Origin: Actinomycetes bacterium | GTDB taxonomy: Bacteria; Actinomycetota; Thermoleophilia; BMS3ABIN01 | Direction: 5' to 3' | DNA length: 64,000 bases | Assembly: GCA_021787475.1 (NCBI GenBank) | Contig: JAJYLW010000004.1 | Span: 50,902 to 114,901 of the forward strand | Part shown: positions 16,390-25,582 of the stretch, in pieces | How positions within the stretch are numbered: the stretch's first letter is position 1 | How the letters are laid out: each line of letters begins with the position of its first letter | Made by a program: the position numbers and the translations under genes | The notes under the pieces: model-generated | The model's database searches: none | Told to the model about the DNA's origin: nothing | The model's input: only the letters and a program-made list of their open reading frames with translations

Positions 16390-17525
16390 ACCTCTTCCAC
16401 CATATCAACAAGAGGCCCGCCGCCCTGCCCGCCATCGTAAACACGGACGACATTGTAAAGGGTGTCTCGCTCCACTGGAATCCGCCCGGCCGCCCGGATG
16501 AGGCCGACAAGCTCGTTGCGGGAGAGCGCCTGCCCGGTGCGGGCGCCGGCAGCGTGGGTGATTTTTTCCTCCACGACGGTGCCGTCAATGTCATTGACGC
16601 CAAAAAAGAGGGAGATCTGCGCCACCTTTATTCCCAGCATGATCCAGAAGGCCTTGATGTTGACAAAATTATCAAGCATCAGCCTGGAAACGGCCAGCAT
16701 CTTCAGATCTTCGATGCCCGTGCTGCCCGGCAGGTGCGCCAGCCCGGTGTTGGCGGGATGGAACGTCAGCGGAATAAAGCTGCCGAATCCGCCCGTTTCG
16801 TCCTGAAGCTGCCGCAGGCGGATGAGGTGGTCGATGCGCTCTCCGGCCGTCTCGACGTGGCCGTACAGCATGGTCGCGTTTGATTTAATTCCCGTTTCGT
16901 GGGCGGTCCGCATCACATCGAGCCATCCCTGGCCGGAAATCTTGCGCGGGCACACCAGCCCGCGGACGCGCTCCGAGAAAATCTCGGCGCCGCCGCCAGG
17001 GAGCGACCCCAACCCTGCCTGCTTGAGCTCCGCCAGCACTTGGGCGACAGTCTTGCCGGACCGGCTGGCAAAAAAGGAAATCTCGCTGGCGGTAAATGCC
17101 TGAATATGGACTGCCGGGTCAAGCTCATGCAGCGCCTGGATCATCTCCAGATAATACTCGTACGGCAGCGCAGGATGCTCGCCGCCGACGATGTGAAGCT
17201 CGGTGATGCCATCCGCCAGCGACGCTCTGGCGGCGGCGAGAATCTCGTCCAGGCTCATGGTGTAGGCGCCGGGCTCGCCCTCGCTGGCGCTGAAGGCGCA
17301 GAACTTGCAGCGGTTGCCGCAGACATTGGTGTGGTTGATGTGCCGGTTGCTGACAAAGAAGACGCGCTCGCCGGCGAGGCGCCGGCGCGCCCGGTCCGCC
17401 AGCTCACCCAGCTTCAGCAGGCCGCCGGACGCAAGCAGGGCCTCGCCATCTCCACGGGAAAGCCGCTCGCCGGCCTCAACCTTTGCTGCAATTAAATCGA
17501 TATCATTTGTCAGAGGCAAACTCAA
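16386..17525 (-). CDS. mqnE: Aminofutalosine synthase MqnE (radical SAM)
   Basis: 379 residues, TTG start at 17525. The radical-SAM motif is CGNRCKFCAFS (Cx3Cx2C), preceded by RHINHTNV. Other signatures are LHIVGGEHPALPYEYY, SLPGGGAEIF and GVNDIDGT. It joins 3-enolpyruvoyl-benzoate and adenosine-derived carbon to give aminofutalosine. First gene of the mqnE-mqnA-mqnC operon. No strong Shine-Dalgarno sequence precedes the TTG; the upstream spacer has the AACGTTTCGTG-type repeat shared with other gaps. Confidence 0.94.
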   Translation of the reverse strand: MSLPLTNDIDLIAAKVEAGERLSRGDGEALLASGGLLKLGELADRARRRLAGERVFFVSNRHINHTNVCGNRCKFCAFSASEGEPGAYTMSLDEILAAARASLADGITELHIVGGEHPALPYEYYLEMIQALHELDPAVHIQAFTASEISFFASRSGKTVAQVLAELKQAGLGSLPGGGAEIFSERVRGLVCPRKISGQGWLDVMRTAHETGIKSNATMLYGHVETAGERIDHLIRLRQLQDETGGFGSFIPLTFHPANTGLAHLPGSTGIEDLKMLAVSRLMLDNFVNIKAFWIMLGIKVAQISLFFGVNDIDGTVVEEKITHAAGARTGQALSRNELVGLIRAAGRIPVERDTLYNVVRVYDGGQGGGPLVDMVEEV

Positions 17526-17623
17526 GCCTGAATGCTTTCATTCCGCGTTTCGCATTTCGCGGTGCCTCACTTTTGGTTCACGCCAAACGCCAGACGCGAA
17601 ACACGAAACGTTACCCTGTCATT

Positions 17624-18931
17624 CTATCCGGCTGTCAATGTTAATTCCCGCTCGCCGCCCAGGGAGGCGAGCGCCTGCTCAAACACGGCCGCCTCCGGCC
17701 CGATCGCCACCGCTGCCAGAGCCTCAGGACGGTAATAATCCGCCGCCAGCTCCATGACATCGGCGGCGGTGACGGCGTCAATTCTTTCAATAATCTCGTC
17801 AATGTCAAGAATCTCCGTGCCAGTCACGGTTAGCTTGCCGAGGCGGCTCATCCGGCTATGGGTTGTTTCCAGCCCGAGCACCAGGCGGCCTTTAACGTTT
17901 TCCTTGGCGCGGTCAAGCTCTTCGCCCCCAATGGCTGTTTCCGCCAGCGAGCGGAGCTGGCCGGCGGCAATCTCCGTCACTTCGGCGACGCTGTCGGCGC
18001 GGCAGCCGTAGTAAATCCCGACCAGGCCGGTGTCGGAAAAATTGGTGGCGTAAGAATAAACAGAATAGGCAAGACCCCGCTTCTCTCTCACTTCCTGAAA
18101 CAGACGGGAGCTGGCGGTGCCGCCCAAAACGGTGTCAAGGATAGAGAGGGCAAACCGCCTCGGCGAGTGGCGCGACAGGCCCGCCCCGCCAAAGCAGACA
18201 TGATATTGCTGCGTATCTTTGACATGGAAACTGGACTTTGGTGCCAGGGCCGGCGCTTCCGGCGGGCTCAGAGCCGCCGCCAGCGGCGGCGAGCCGTTGC
18301 CAGCAGCCAAGGTTGTCCGGGCCATCTCCACAAGTTGTGCCTGCTCCACATTGCCGGCGGCGGCGATTACCAGGTTGGGGAGCCGGTAATGGGAGCGGTG
18401 ATATTCACGGATCTGCTCCGGCGCCATCGAGCCAATGATGGCGGCGGTTCCGAGGACGCTCTTGCCCAGCGGGTGGCTGCCGAAAATCGCCCGGGTGAGA
18501 TAGTCGGCGATCAGCTCTGCCGGCGAGTCCTCGTACATGGCGATCTCCTCCACTACCACCTGCCGCTCGGAGTCGATGTCGGCAAAGGCGGGGCTTAGGA
18601 CTATGTCGGCAATCACGTCAAAAGCCTCTTGAAGATGCCGGTCCAAAAAACGGGCGTGCACGACGGTGTATTCGCGCGCGGTGGCGGCGTTGACCTCGCC
18701 GCCGAAAGCATCAAAGGTGCGGGCGATTTCGGTGGCCGTATAGCGGGAACTGCCCTTGAACAGCAGATGTTCAATAAAATGGCTGATGCCGCTCTCGGGA
18801 TGCCCCTCATAGCGGGAACCGGCGCCGATCCAGAAGCCGAGGGAAACCGAACGGACCGATTTGAGCTTCTCGCTGATTACCCGGCCGCCCCCCGGCAGTT
18901 GCTCAAAGCTATATTTTTGGATTGAGGTCAA
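17624..18931 (-). CDS. M16-family zinc peptidase
   Basis: 435 residues, TTG start at 18931 overlapping the end of pnp by 23 nt. The inverted zinc site HFIEH is at 51-55 and the distal Glu is expected in the VVEEIAMYEDSP region. FGGAGLSRHSPRRFALSILDTVLGG marks the second M16 half. The family also contains mitochondrial processing peptidases and firmicute YmxG/MlpA. In many Gram-positive bacteria it follows pnp, as here. It is a cytoplasmic protease of unknown natural substrate. Confidence 0.93.
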   Translation of the reverse strand: MTSIQKYSFEQLPGGGRVISEKLKSVRSVSLGFWIGAGSRYEGHPESGISHFIEHLLFKGSSRYTATEIARTFDAFGGEVNAATAREYTVVHARFLDRHLQEAFDVIADIVLSPAFADIDSERQVVVEEIAMYEDSPAELIADYLTRAIFGSHPLGKSVLGTAAIIGSMAPEQIREYHRSHYRLPNLVIAAAGNVEQAQLVEMARTTLAAGNGSPPLAAALSPPEAPALAPKSSFHVKDTQQYHVCFGGAGLSRHSPRRFALSILDTVLGGTASSRLFQEVREKRGLAYSVYSYATNFSDTGLVGIYYGCRADSVAEVTEIAAGQLRSLAETAIGGEELDRAKENVKGRLVLGLETTHSRMSRLGKLTVTGTEILDIDEIIERIDAVTAADVMELAADYYRPEALAAVAIGPEAAVFEQALASLGGERELTLTAG

Positions 18932-21086
18932 TGACCTTCAGTCCGATGCGCTGTTTGCCACGGTCTTCCTTCACTTCGATCACTTCCACCTCGATCACCT
19001 GGCCACGCTTGACGATGTCCTCAACCCTGGCAACGCGCCGATCGGACAGGTTGGAGATGTGCACCAGCCCGTCAACGCCACGCTTCAGCTCCACAAAAGC
19101 GCCAAAGTCTGTGGTCTTGACAACCTTGCCGGTGAACCTGTCGCCGGCCTCGATATCCTTTGTGAGCGCATTGATGCGGTTGATGACGCCCTCGGCGCTG
19201 GCGCCGCCCGGGCTGGTAATGAAAACAGTGCCGTCTTCTTCCACGTCGATGGAGACATCAAACTCTTCCACCAGGCCGCGGATCGTCTCGCCGCCCTTGC
19301 CGATCAGGGTGCCGATCTTTTCGGGATTGATCTGCAGCGTAAAGATACGGGGCGCGTACTCGGACAGCGCCGCCCTGGGCTCGGGCATGACTTCAAGCAT
19401 CTTGCCGAGGACGAAATCCCGCCCCCGCTTTGCCTGCTCCAGCGCCGCCGCCATGACGTCCGTCGTGATGCCCTCCTTGATCTTCAAATCCATCTGAATG
19501 GCGGTGACTCCCTTGGCGGTGCCCGCCACCTTGAAGTCCATGTCGCCCAGATGATCCTCGACCCCGGCGATGTCGGTCAGAATTACGTAACCGCGGTCAA
19601 CTTCTTCAGAGCCACATTCAAGGCAGCGGCGCAAAAACACGCCGGTGGCCCCGCAGGCTCGGCAACTGCTGTGGACAATCAGGCCACAGGCAATGCCGCC
19701 CACGGGCGCGGTAATCTTGACGCCCGCATCCATCAGCGCCAGCGTCGAGCCGCACGTGCTTGCCATTGAGGACGATCCGTTGCTTTCCAGGATCTCACTG
19801 ACCAGGCGGATGGTGTAAGGGAAGTCCTTCTCATCCGGGATCATTGGCCGCAGCGCTTTTTCCGCCAGGGCGCCGTGGCCGATGTCACGCCGCTTGGGGC
19901 CGCGCATGAAGCCGGTCTCGCCCACCGAAAACGGCGGGAAGTTGTAATGATGAATGTAGCGCTTGCTCTCTTCGAGCCCGAGGCCGTCAATGCGCTGCTC
20001 GTCGCCAACGGCACCGAGGGTCAGCAGCGTCATTGCCTGCGTCTGCCCTCGGGTGAAAAGGGCCGACCCGTGCGTGCGGGGGGCGACGCCGACGGCGCAG
20101 CTAATCTCCCGCACTTCCTCAGCGCCGCGGCCGTCGGGGCGCCGTTTGCCCAACACGATACTGCGGCGGATCACGTCTTTCTCGACCTGCCGGACCAGTG
20201 AAGCCACTTCGCGCTCGAATTCGTCAGTGCTGTCGTCCTTAACCAGCTGGGTGGCCACATCGGCGCGGATTTTCTCGATCCGCCCGGTGCGCTCCAGCTT
20301 GTCCGTGATCCGGTTTGCCTCTTCCAGGGCGGAACGGCTAAGGGCGTCCACCCGGGCCAGCAGTTCCTTGTCTGTTTGCGGCTCCTCGAATTGCCACTTC
20401 TTCTTGCCGGCGGCCTGACGCAGTTCTTCTTGCAGCCCGCACAGGCGCCGGATTGGCTCCCGCGCCATCTCAACCGCCTGCATGACCACTTCCTCGCCAA
20501 CCTCGTTGGCGCCCGCCTCCAGCATCAGGATTGAATCAGCGGTGCCGGCGACGATAAGGTCCAGATCACATTCCGGCTGCTGCAGCTGTGGCAGCGTCGG
20601 ATTGACAAGCAGCTCTCCTGCCAGACGCCCGACCCTTACCGCCGCGATCGGCCCCTGGAACGGAATCTCGGAGATGGTAAGCGCCGTCGAGGCCCCGTTG
20701 AGGGCCAGTATGTCGTAGGCGTTCTCCTGATCAGTAGACAAGATTGTCGCAATCAACTGCACCTCGTTGGCAAATCCCTTCGGGAACCGTGGCCGCACCG
20801 GCCTGTCGATCAGCCGCGCGGTAAGGATCGCCTTTTCGCTGGGACGCGCCTCTCTCTTGATAAAGCCGCCCGGTATCTTGCCGGCGGCGTACATTCTTTC
20901 CTCGATGTCAACTGTGAGAGGGAAAAAGTCAATCCCCTCCCTGGCCTCGGTCCTGGCGGTAGCGGTCACCAGCACCATCGTATCGCCGCAGCGGACGACG
21001 ACGGCGCCATTCGCCTGCCCGGCGAGGCGGCCGGTCTCAAGCGAGATCGTTTTGCCATTTATGTCAATGATCTTGGTCGTTATCAA
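18909..21086 (-). CDS. pnp: Polynucleotide phosphorylase with an inserted zinc-ribbon-like loop
   Basis: 725 residues, TTG start at 21086 with AAGGAGA upstream. Two RNase PH-like cores, the linker helical domain, a KH domain (IGTLIGKGGETIRG) and an S1 domain (FTGKVVKTTDFGAFV) are in the normal order. The phosphate site (SSSMAS) and acidic DHLGDMDFK motif are intact, so catalysis is expected. Unusually, the short loop between GIACGL and YVILTDI is replaced by about 29 residues holding C475, C478, C488 and C491 (CxxC-x9-CxxC). This looks like a zinc ribbon close to the active site. It degrades RNA 3' to 5'. It lies downstream of rpsO, the usual arrangement. Confidence 0.96.
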   Translation of the reverse strand: MITTKIIDINGKTISLETGRLAGQANGAVVVRCGDTMVLVTATARTEAREGIDFFPLTVDIEERMYAAGKIPGGFIKREARPSEKAILTARLIDRPVRPRFPKGFANEVQLIATILSTDQENAYDILALNGASTALTISEIPFQGPIAAVRVGRLAGELLVNPTLPQLQQPECDLDLIVAGTADSILMLEAGANEVGEEVVMQAVEMAREPIRRLCGLQEELRQAAGKKKWQFEEPQTDKELLARVDALSRSALEEANRITDKLERTGRIEKIRADVATQLVKDDSTDEFEREVASLVRQVEKDVIRRSIVLGKRRPDGRGAEEVREISCAVGVAPRTHGSALFTRGQTQAMTLLTLGAVGDEQRIDGLGLEESKRYIHHYNFPPFSVGETGFMRGPKRRDIGHGALAEKALRPMIPDEKDFPYTIRLVSEILESNGSSSMASTCGSTLALMDAGVKITAPVGGIACGLIVHSSCRACGATGVFLRRCLECGSEEVDRGYVILTDIAGVEDHLGDMDFKVAGTAKGVTAIQMDLKIKEGITTDVMAAALEQAKRGRDFVLGKMLEVMPEPRAALSEYAPRIFTLQINPEKIGTLIGKGGETIRGLVEEFDVSIDVEEDGTVFITSPGGASAEGVINRINALTKDIEAGDRFTGKVVKTTDFGAFVELKRGVDGLVHISNLSDRRVARVEDIVKRGQVIEVEVIEVKEDRGKQRIGLKVIDLNPKI

Positions 21087-21111
21087 GTTATTCGTTCTCC
21101 TTTTGATTGTT

Positions 21112-21138
21112 GTAGGGGCGCACGCCGTGCGCCCCTAC
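21112..21138. repeat. GTAG-footed REP-like palindrome
   Basis: GTAGGGGCGCACG (21112-21124) pairs perfectly with CGTGCGCCCCTAC (21126-21138). The GTAG foot plus a GC-rich hairpin matches the style of REP elements served by RAYT transposases, of which a relic lies at 44160-44436. Copies also lie at 45962-46000 and 54792-54820, with a related one at 26951-27000. Confidence 0.7.
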
Positions 21139-21179
21139 CGAAATTATGTTTGCAACCGGATTAATCTTCCCAAATGTTA

Positions 21180-21210
21180 TAAAAAAGCCACGGGCTTACA
21201 CGCTCCCGTG
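21180..21210 (-). terminator. Intrinsic terminator between rpsO and pnp
   Basis: On the minus strand CCACGGG...CCCGTGG (stem of 7 bp, GTGTAAG-type loop) is followed by CTTTTTTATAA. It lies downstream of rpsO and about 95 nt before pnp. It would end most rpsO transcripts or attenuate read-through into pnp. Confidence 0.7.
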
Positions 21211-21215
21211 GCCTG

Positions 21216-21297
21216 CTCTAGGCTTAAGGCTCAAAATCTGCGCATTGCTGCTTTGATTGAAAAGGAATGACGCAGATTCTCAGCCTCAGGCCTAGAG
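21216..21297 (-). other. Long imperfect hairpin in the rpsO-pnp spacer (candidate RNase III site)
   Basis: CTCTAGGC pairs with GCCTAGAG, GGCT with AGCC and AATCTGCG with CGCAGATT, giving a stem of about 20 bp with internal loops over 82 bases. In E. coli an RNase III-cleaved stem at the equivalent place controls pnp autoregulation. The similarity of position is seen; the function is inferred. Confidence 0.55.
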
Positions 21298-21365
21298 TTG
21301 AGACTTTCCAGGCTCGGCAGCGTTATGCCGGTTCGCAAAGAAGGCTCTCAAAGGAAATGTCCGCT

Positions 21366-21635
21366 TTATTTCCTTAAACCCAACTCCTTAACCAGGGCGC
21401 GGTAGCGGTTCACTTCCTTGTTTTGCAAATAAGTAAGCAAGCGGCGCCTTTTCCCCACCATCTTCAACAATCCCCGGCGCGAGTGGTGATCCTTCTTGTG
21501 CGTCTTCATGTGCTCGGTGAGGCCGTTGATGCGCTCGGTCAGAAGTGCTATCTGTACTTCCGGAGAGCCGGTGTCGCCCTCATGACTGCTGAATTTCTCA
21601 ATAACCTGGCCCTTGTTTTCCCTGCTCAATGTCAA
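21366..21635 (-). CDS. rpsO: 30S ribosomal protein S15
   Basis: 89 residues, the standard S15 length, from the TTG at 21635. A strong GGAGGAGG sits 7 nt upstream, and the resulting start [15 protein letters not shown] matches the family. The signatures [19 protein letters not shown] and [17 protein letters not shown] are intact. S15 binds the central domain of 16S rRNA and often represses its own mRNA. A hairpin in the leader (TGCAGGG at 21688 pairing with CCCTGCA at 21710-21716) might take part in that, but no known S15-leader class is recognised. Confidence 0.97.
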   Translation of the reverse strand: MTLSRENKGQVIEKFSSHEGDTGSPEVQIALLTERINGLTEHMKTHKKDHHSRRGLLKMVGKRRRLLTYLQNKEVNRYRALVKELGLRK

Positions 21636-21687
21636 TCCTTCACCTCCTCCTCCAATGAATTTCTGCATTCGACATGGCGGGTCAGAC

Positions 21688-21716
21688 TGCAGGGGCAGTG
21701 CACATCGCGCCCTGCA
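21688..21716 (-). other. Hairpin in the rpsO leader
   Basis: TGCAGGG and CCCTGCA can form a 7-bp stem about 55-80 nt before the rpsO start. It is a candidate S15 autoregulatory structure on position alone. Confidence 0.3.
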
Positions 21717-21878
21717 CGGCCATAAAACACCTTTCAAAGCTTACCATATTTGGCTTGTGGTAACTATCTCAAAAAGGGCGCCCGCCCGGATCCGGTTGAA
21801 AAATCACAAATTCCACTTTATTAATCACAAAAAATGCCGAAGAAATGCAAATCCAGCAACCGCCATGGGGAGGCAAGG

Positions 21879-23003
21879 ATGAATGCTTCGGCTGAGACCG
21901 GCGCAGCCGGAGACGGCCATTTTTCCGTCCACAGACTGATTTTTGAGACCGGCCCGGGGCTGCTGCTTTGCGTCGCTATCGCCTTGCCGGTTTATGAGAT
22001 CTCAAAGCTCAGCGTTTCGCTCGATCCGCTGGCTTTATCGTTGATCCTGGGAATGGTGCTGGGCAACGTACTGGGTCCGGCCGCCCAGCGCCAGCCTGGC
22101 GTGACCGCCGCCACTGCCATTTTCGTGCCCACCGGCATTCTTCTTTACGGCACACGCCTTGATTTTCAGACATTTTCCCAACTCCCGGTTTTTTCAACAA
22201 TGGCTGTTCTCGCTGCCGTGGCCTCCTTTTTCCTGGTCATGCTGATGGGCGGCAGGGCCCTGCGAATTGACAAGAGCACCGGCCTGCTGATTGCTTCAGG
22301 CTCCGCCATTTGTGGCGCGGCTGCCATTGCCGTGCTTGCTCCCGTCGTTGGCGCCCGTAACCGGAATACATCCGTGGCCTTGATCATCATTACAACGGTC
22401 GCCCTGACGGGGGCCCTCCTCTACCCGCTGATTGGCGACATTCTCTCCCTGCCAGCAACGACCTACGGATTCTTTTGCGGCGCCACCTTGCAACAAATAG
22501 GCATCGTCAGGCTGGCGGCGGCGCACATGGGCAAGGAGGCACTTGCTACTGCAGTGACCGTCAAGATGATGAGAATTGCCATGCTGGCGCCAATTTCCCT
22601 GATTCTGGGCGCCACCGCGTCATTTGCCGGGAAGGGCAGGGTTGAAAAAGTGAGCGTCCGCAAGAAGCGGAACCGGGCGCCAGTTGGCCCGGCTGCCGGC
22701 CGTTCCGGTGGCGTTCCCGCCGCTTGGCAGACCGGCGTCAGCCGCGCCTGGTTTCTGCCGCTGTTCGTGGCGGTGGCCGCCTTGTTTTCGTTTTTTCAGC
22801 CGGCGACGAGTATTAGGGAATCGCTGAAGCCGCTCGCGACGATCTGCATGTCAACTGCCTTGTCAAGCATCGGCCTTACCGTCAACTTCGAGTCAATCAA
22901 GCTGTCGGGGTCAAGGCCACTCCTGCTGGGGTTTGCCGGCTGGGGCCTGGTCTGCGTTTTTTTTCTGCTTGCCGTGATTCCGATGTTCTCCCTAGGAGGC
23001 TGA
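21879..23003 (+). CDS. UPF0324 (YeiH-type) membrane transporter, putative sulfate exporter family
   Basis: 374 residues from ATG at 21879 with GGGAGG 6 nt upstream; an earlier in-frame ATG lacks this site. About ten membrane helices are visible. Family signatures include LSLILGMVLGNVLGP, the GxxLYGTRLDFQ segment and SGSAICGAAAI, and late helices contain MSTALSSIGLTVNF. Members are annotated as putative sulfate exporters and in some bacteria are linked to taurine or sulfite metabolism; the substrate is unproven. A basic cytoplasmic insert (about residues 255-290) splits the last helices. The histidine kinase gene begins 3 nt downstream, so the pair is cotranscribed. Confidence 0.85.
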   Translation: MNASAETGAAGDGHFSVHRLIFETGPGLLLCVAIALPVYEISKLSVSLDPLALSLILGMVLGNVLGPAAQRQPGVTAATAIFVPTGILLYGTRLDFQTFSQLPVFSTMAVLAAVASFFLVMLMGGRALRIDKSTGLLIASGSAICGAAAIAVLAPVVGARNRNTSVALIIITTVALTGALLYPLIGDILSLPATTYGFFCGATLQQIGIVRLAAAHMGKEALATAVTVKMMRIAMLAPISLILGATASFAGKGRVEKVSVRKKRNRAPVGPAAGRSGGVPAAWQTGVSRAWFLPLFVAVAALFSFFQPATSIRESLKPLATICMSTALSSIGLTVNFESIKLSGSRPLLLGFAGWGLVCVFFLLAVIPMFSLGG

Positions 23004-23006
23004 CAG

Positions 23007-24569
23007 ATGCGGCTCGGCGTCAGGAAAAAACGCAAAAGCATCTTCCGCAAGGCTGCCATTGTCTTTGTAATCGTGGCGCTTGTGCCCATTTCAGTTATGG
23101 GCCTGCGAGGACATCAAACGCTCGCAGACGAGATGCGTCATCTCGTTGACACCGGCAAGGTCAGCCCGGAAGAAAGCGCAGAGCTGCTGCGCACAACCGA
23201 TATCCAGACGCTCGCGTACGCCGGCTACGGCCTCGTTGTGGCGCTGGTGCTCGGTTATTTCTTCGCCGCCAGCGTCGTCAGGCCTATCCGGGCTCTGCAA
23301 GCGGGAGCGCGTCGCATCGGCAGTGGCGACCTCGACTTCCGGGTTGAGACTGATACGGAAGACGAACTGGAAGAGCTGGCAACGACGTTAAACAACATGG
23401 CTGCTGCGCAAAAAATGCGCCAGGCAGAGTTAAATTCGCGCAACGGCGAGCTGGAGGTCCTCTATCAAAAGATGGAGGCCCGCACCGCGGAGCTTAACCA
23501 GGCTACTGAAGAAATCGCCAGCCTCATCTCGGAGGCAGAGTCGCACAAGAGCTTCAGCACCAGATATCAAAACAATAACCTTGTCAAGTGCTGGCTGTTC
23601 AAGCATTGCCGGTTTAAACAATGCCCTGCGTACGGCTCCGCCAATCTGCGCTGCTGGCAGATTGCCGGCACCCATTGCGGCGGCGAGGTCCAGGGGGTCT
23701 TTGCTCAGAAGCTGGGCCACTGCGAAAAATGTGAAGTGCTCCAGCACGCTTGCCCGGACAAAATCACATTGCTCGGCGAGACTTTCAACAACATGATGGC
23801 GATCCTGGAGCAGCGCGTCTGGGAACAAAAAGAGCTGCAGCAACGCCTTTATCGCGCCTCGAAACTGGCGGCGATCGGCGAGCTGGCGGCTGGTGTCGCT
23901 CACGAGATCAACAATCCGCTCACCGGGATTCTCGCCAGCGCCATGCTGCTCAAGTCCAAAACCGCAGCCGGGGATGACGCGCTCAAGAATCTCTCGATGA
24001 TCGAGAGCGAAGCGCTGCGGGCGCGGGATATTGTCCGCAACCTGCTCGACTTTGCCCATCAGGGCAGTAAAATCACAACTAAAACCGCCTCCATCAGCCG
24101 CCTGATTGAGCAGACGCTTTTCCTGATGCGGCATCAGACTGAAAAAGCCGGTGTCAAGGTCAGGATCCGCCTCGATGACAAACTTCCGCAGCTGAACCTG
24201 GATGTCAATCAGATGAAACAGGTGTTCATAAATATCATCCAGAACGCGGTGCAGGCGATGCCAGGAGGCGGCAATCTTGCCATATCAGCCGGCGTTTCCG
24301 GCGGACGGGCGCGCGGGCGCCTGGTTGAAGTCGAATTTGCGGACGATGGAACTGGAATCGAAGACAGCGCTCTGGCGCGCATCTTTGATCCCTTTTTTAC
24401 CACCAAGCGGGTCGGTGAAGGCACGGGCCTGGGGCTGTCGGTATCGCACCGGATTGTCAGCGAGCACGGCGGCGAGATCAGGGTAAAATCGGAGCCGTTA
24501 AAAGGCTCCACGTTTACCGTTGTCTTGCCTCTGAGCGGTCAACAGAAACAATCGCGGCAGGTAGCCTAG
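23007..24569 (+). CDS. Membrane sensor histidine kinase with HAMP and two-CW cysteine domain
   Basis: 520 residues, AGGAGG 7 nt before the ATG. Two membrane helices (about 14-31 and 70-90) enclose only a short external loop, then a HAMP linker (about 92-140) and a coiled coil. Next comes a cysteine-rich module (about 195-255) with CW...C...CPAY, CWQIAGTHC and CEKCEV...C. This matches the two-CW domain, thought to bind metal or an Fe-S centre. HisKA follows with GVAHEINNP (His299), then HATPase with FADDGTGI and GTGLGLS boxes. No response regulator is adjacent. The fusion-like coupling to the UPF0324 transporter suggests a shared signal. Confidence 0.92.
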   Translation: MRLGVRKKRKSIFRKAAIVFVIVALVPISVMGLRGHQTLADEMRHLVDTGKVSPEESAELLRTTDIQTLAYAGYGLVVALVLGYFFAASVVRPIRALQAGARRIGSGDLDFRVETDTEDELEELATTLNNMAAAQKMRQAELNSRNGELEVLYQKMEARTAELNQATEEIASLISEAESHKSFSTRYQNNNLVKCWLFKHCRFKQCPAYGSANLRCWQIAGTHCGGEVQGVFAQKLGHCEKCEVLQHACPDKITLLGETFNNMMAILEQRVWEQKELQQRLYRASKLAAIGELAAGVAHEINNPLTGILASAMLLKSKTAAGDDALKNLSMIESEALRARDIVRNLLDFAHQGSKITTKTASISRLIEQTLFLMRHQTEKAGVKVRIRLDDKLPQLNLDVNQMKQVFINIIQNAVQAMPGGGNLAISAGVSGGRARGRLVEVEFADDGTGIEDSALARIFDPFFTTKRVGEGTGLGLSVSHRIVSEHGGEIRVKSEPLKGSTFTVVLPLSGQQKQSRQVA

Positions 24570-24616
24570 AACTCCCAATTTCCTTCGGGCAGAAACTCGG
24601 GGGCATGACCCCGATG

Positions 24617-25582
24617 TCACTTTGCAACCTTCTTTGCGCGGGCGGCAAATCCCTTGTAGCGGCGGGCGGCGACAATATCCTTCTCGATCTGCGCAACAAG
24701 CTCTTCCGGACTGTCAAATTTCATCTCGTCCCGAAGGCGCCTGAGAAAATCGACGCGGACATTAAATCCGTAAAGGTTCCGGTCAAAATCGAGGATATGC
24801 GCTTCAATCCTGATCTTCTGGGTGACGTCTTCGTCCGTTGTGCAAAAAGTAGGGTTGTGGCCGACATTGACCAGGCAGGCGTAGGCGTCGCTGCCGATGT
24901 AAAGATCGGCCAGGTAAACACCGCGGCCGGGGAAGATGCAGTCCATCAGCGCTTCAATATTGGCCGTGCGGACGCCAAGTCTGCGGCCCCGCTTTTCACC
25001 GTGCACGACCTTGCCGTGGGTCGATGGCGGCCGGCCAAGAATGCCGCACACCTCTTCCAGGTTGCCGGCGGCCAGCAGGTTGCGAATCCGGGTGGAGGAG
25101 ATAGGCTCGCCCCCGGATGTCACCAGGGGAACTCCTCTCACTTTCATGCCCGCCTTTTTCCCGAACTGCTTCAGAAAACCGATGTCGCCTTCCGCCTTGA
25201 AGCCGAAGCGGAAATTGCTGCCGACGATCACCTCAACCGCTCCCAATTTTGAGCCAAACAGCAGACGGCAGAACTGCTCCGGCGGCAGACGTGAAAATTC
25301 CTTCGTGAAGGGGATGATCAGCAGGTCATCAACGCCAAGCTGATCGATCAGGTCGATTTTGATATTAAGCGGCGTCAGGATGGGAGGAGATTTGGCGGGC
25401 GCGATCACGGCAAGCGGCGGCGGATTAAACGTGATCACCATGCTGCGGCAGCCGGCCTTGGCGGCAGCCTTGACGGCGTCCGTGATGATGCGCTGGTGGC
25501 CAATGTGAACGCCGTCGAAATTGCCGATCGCGACGACCCGCTTGCCGCCTGGCACTTCTTCCAGGGTGCGGTAGACTCTCAC
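24617..25582 (-). CDS. ribF: Bifunctional riboflavin kinase / FAD synthetase
   Basis: 321 residues, GTG start at 25582 overlapping the truB stop (GTGA). The N-terminal FAD synthetase domain has AIGNFDGVHIGHQRII and the SSTRIRNLLAAGN motif (about 155-170). The C-terminal riboflavin kinase domain has GRRLGVRTANI and the FPGRGVYLAD and NVGHNPTF motifs. It converts riboflavin to FMN and FAD in the cytoplasm. The flavins serve the HdrA, FlxA and other enzymes of the window. It ends the translation cluster rimP to ribF. Confidence 0.96.
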   Translation of the reverse strand: MRVYRTLEEVPGGKRVVAIGNFDGVHIGHQRIITDAVKAAAKAGCRSMVITFNPPPLAVIAPAKSPPILTPLNIKIDLIDQLGVDDLLIIPFTKEFSRLPPEQFCRLLFGSKLGAVEVIVGSNFRFGFKAEGDIGFLKQFGKKAGMKVRGVPLVTSGGEPISSTRIRNLLAAGNLEEVCGILGRPPSTHGKVVHGEKRGRRLGVRTANIEALMDCIFPGRGVYLADLYIGSDAYACLVNVGHNPTFCTTDEDVTQKIRIEAHILDFDRNLYGFNVRVDFLRRLRDEMKFDSPEELVAQIEKDIVAARRYKGFAARAKKVAK

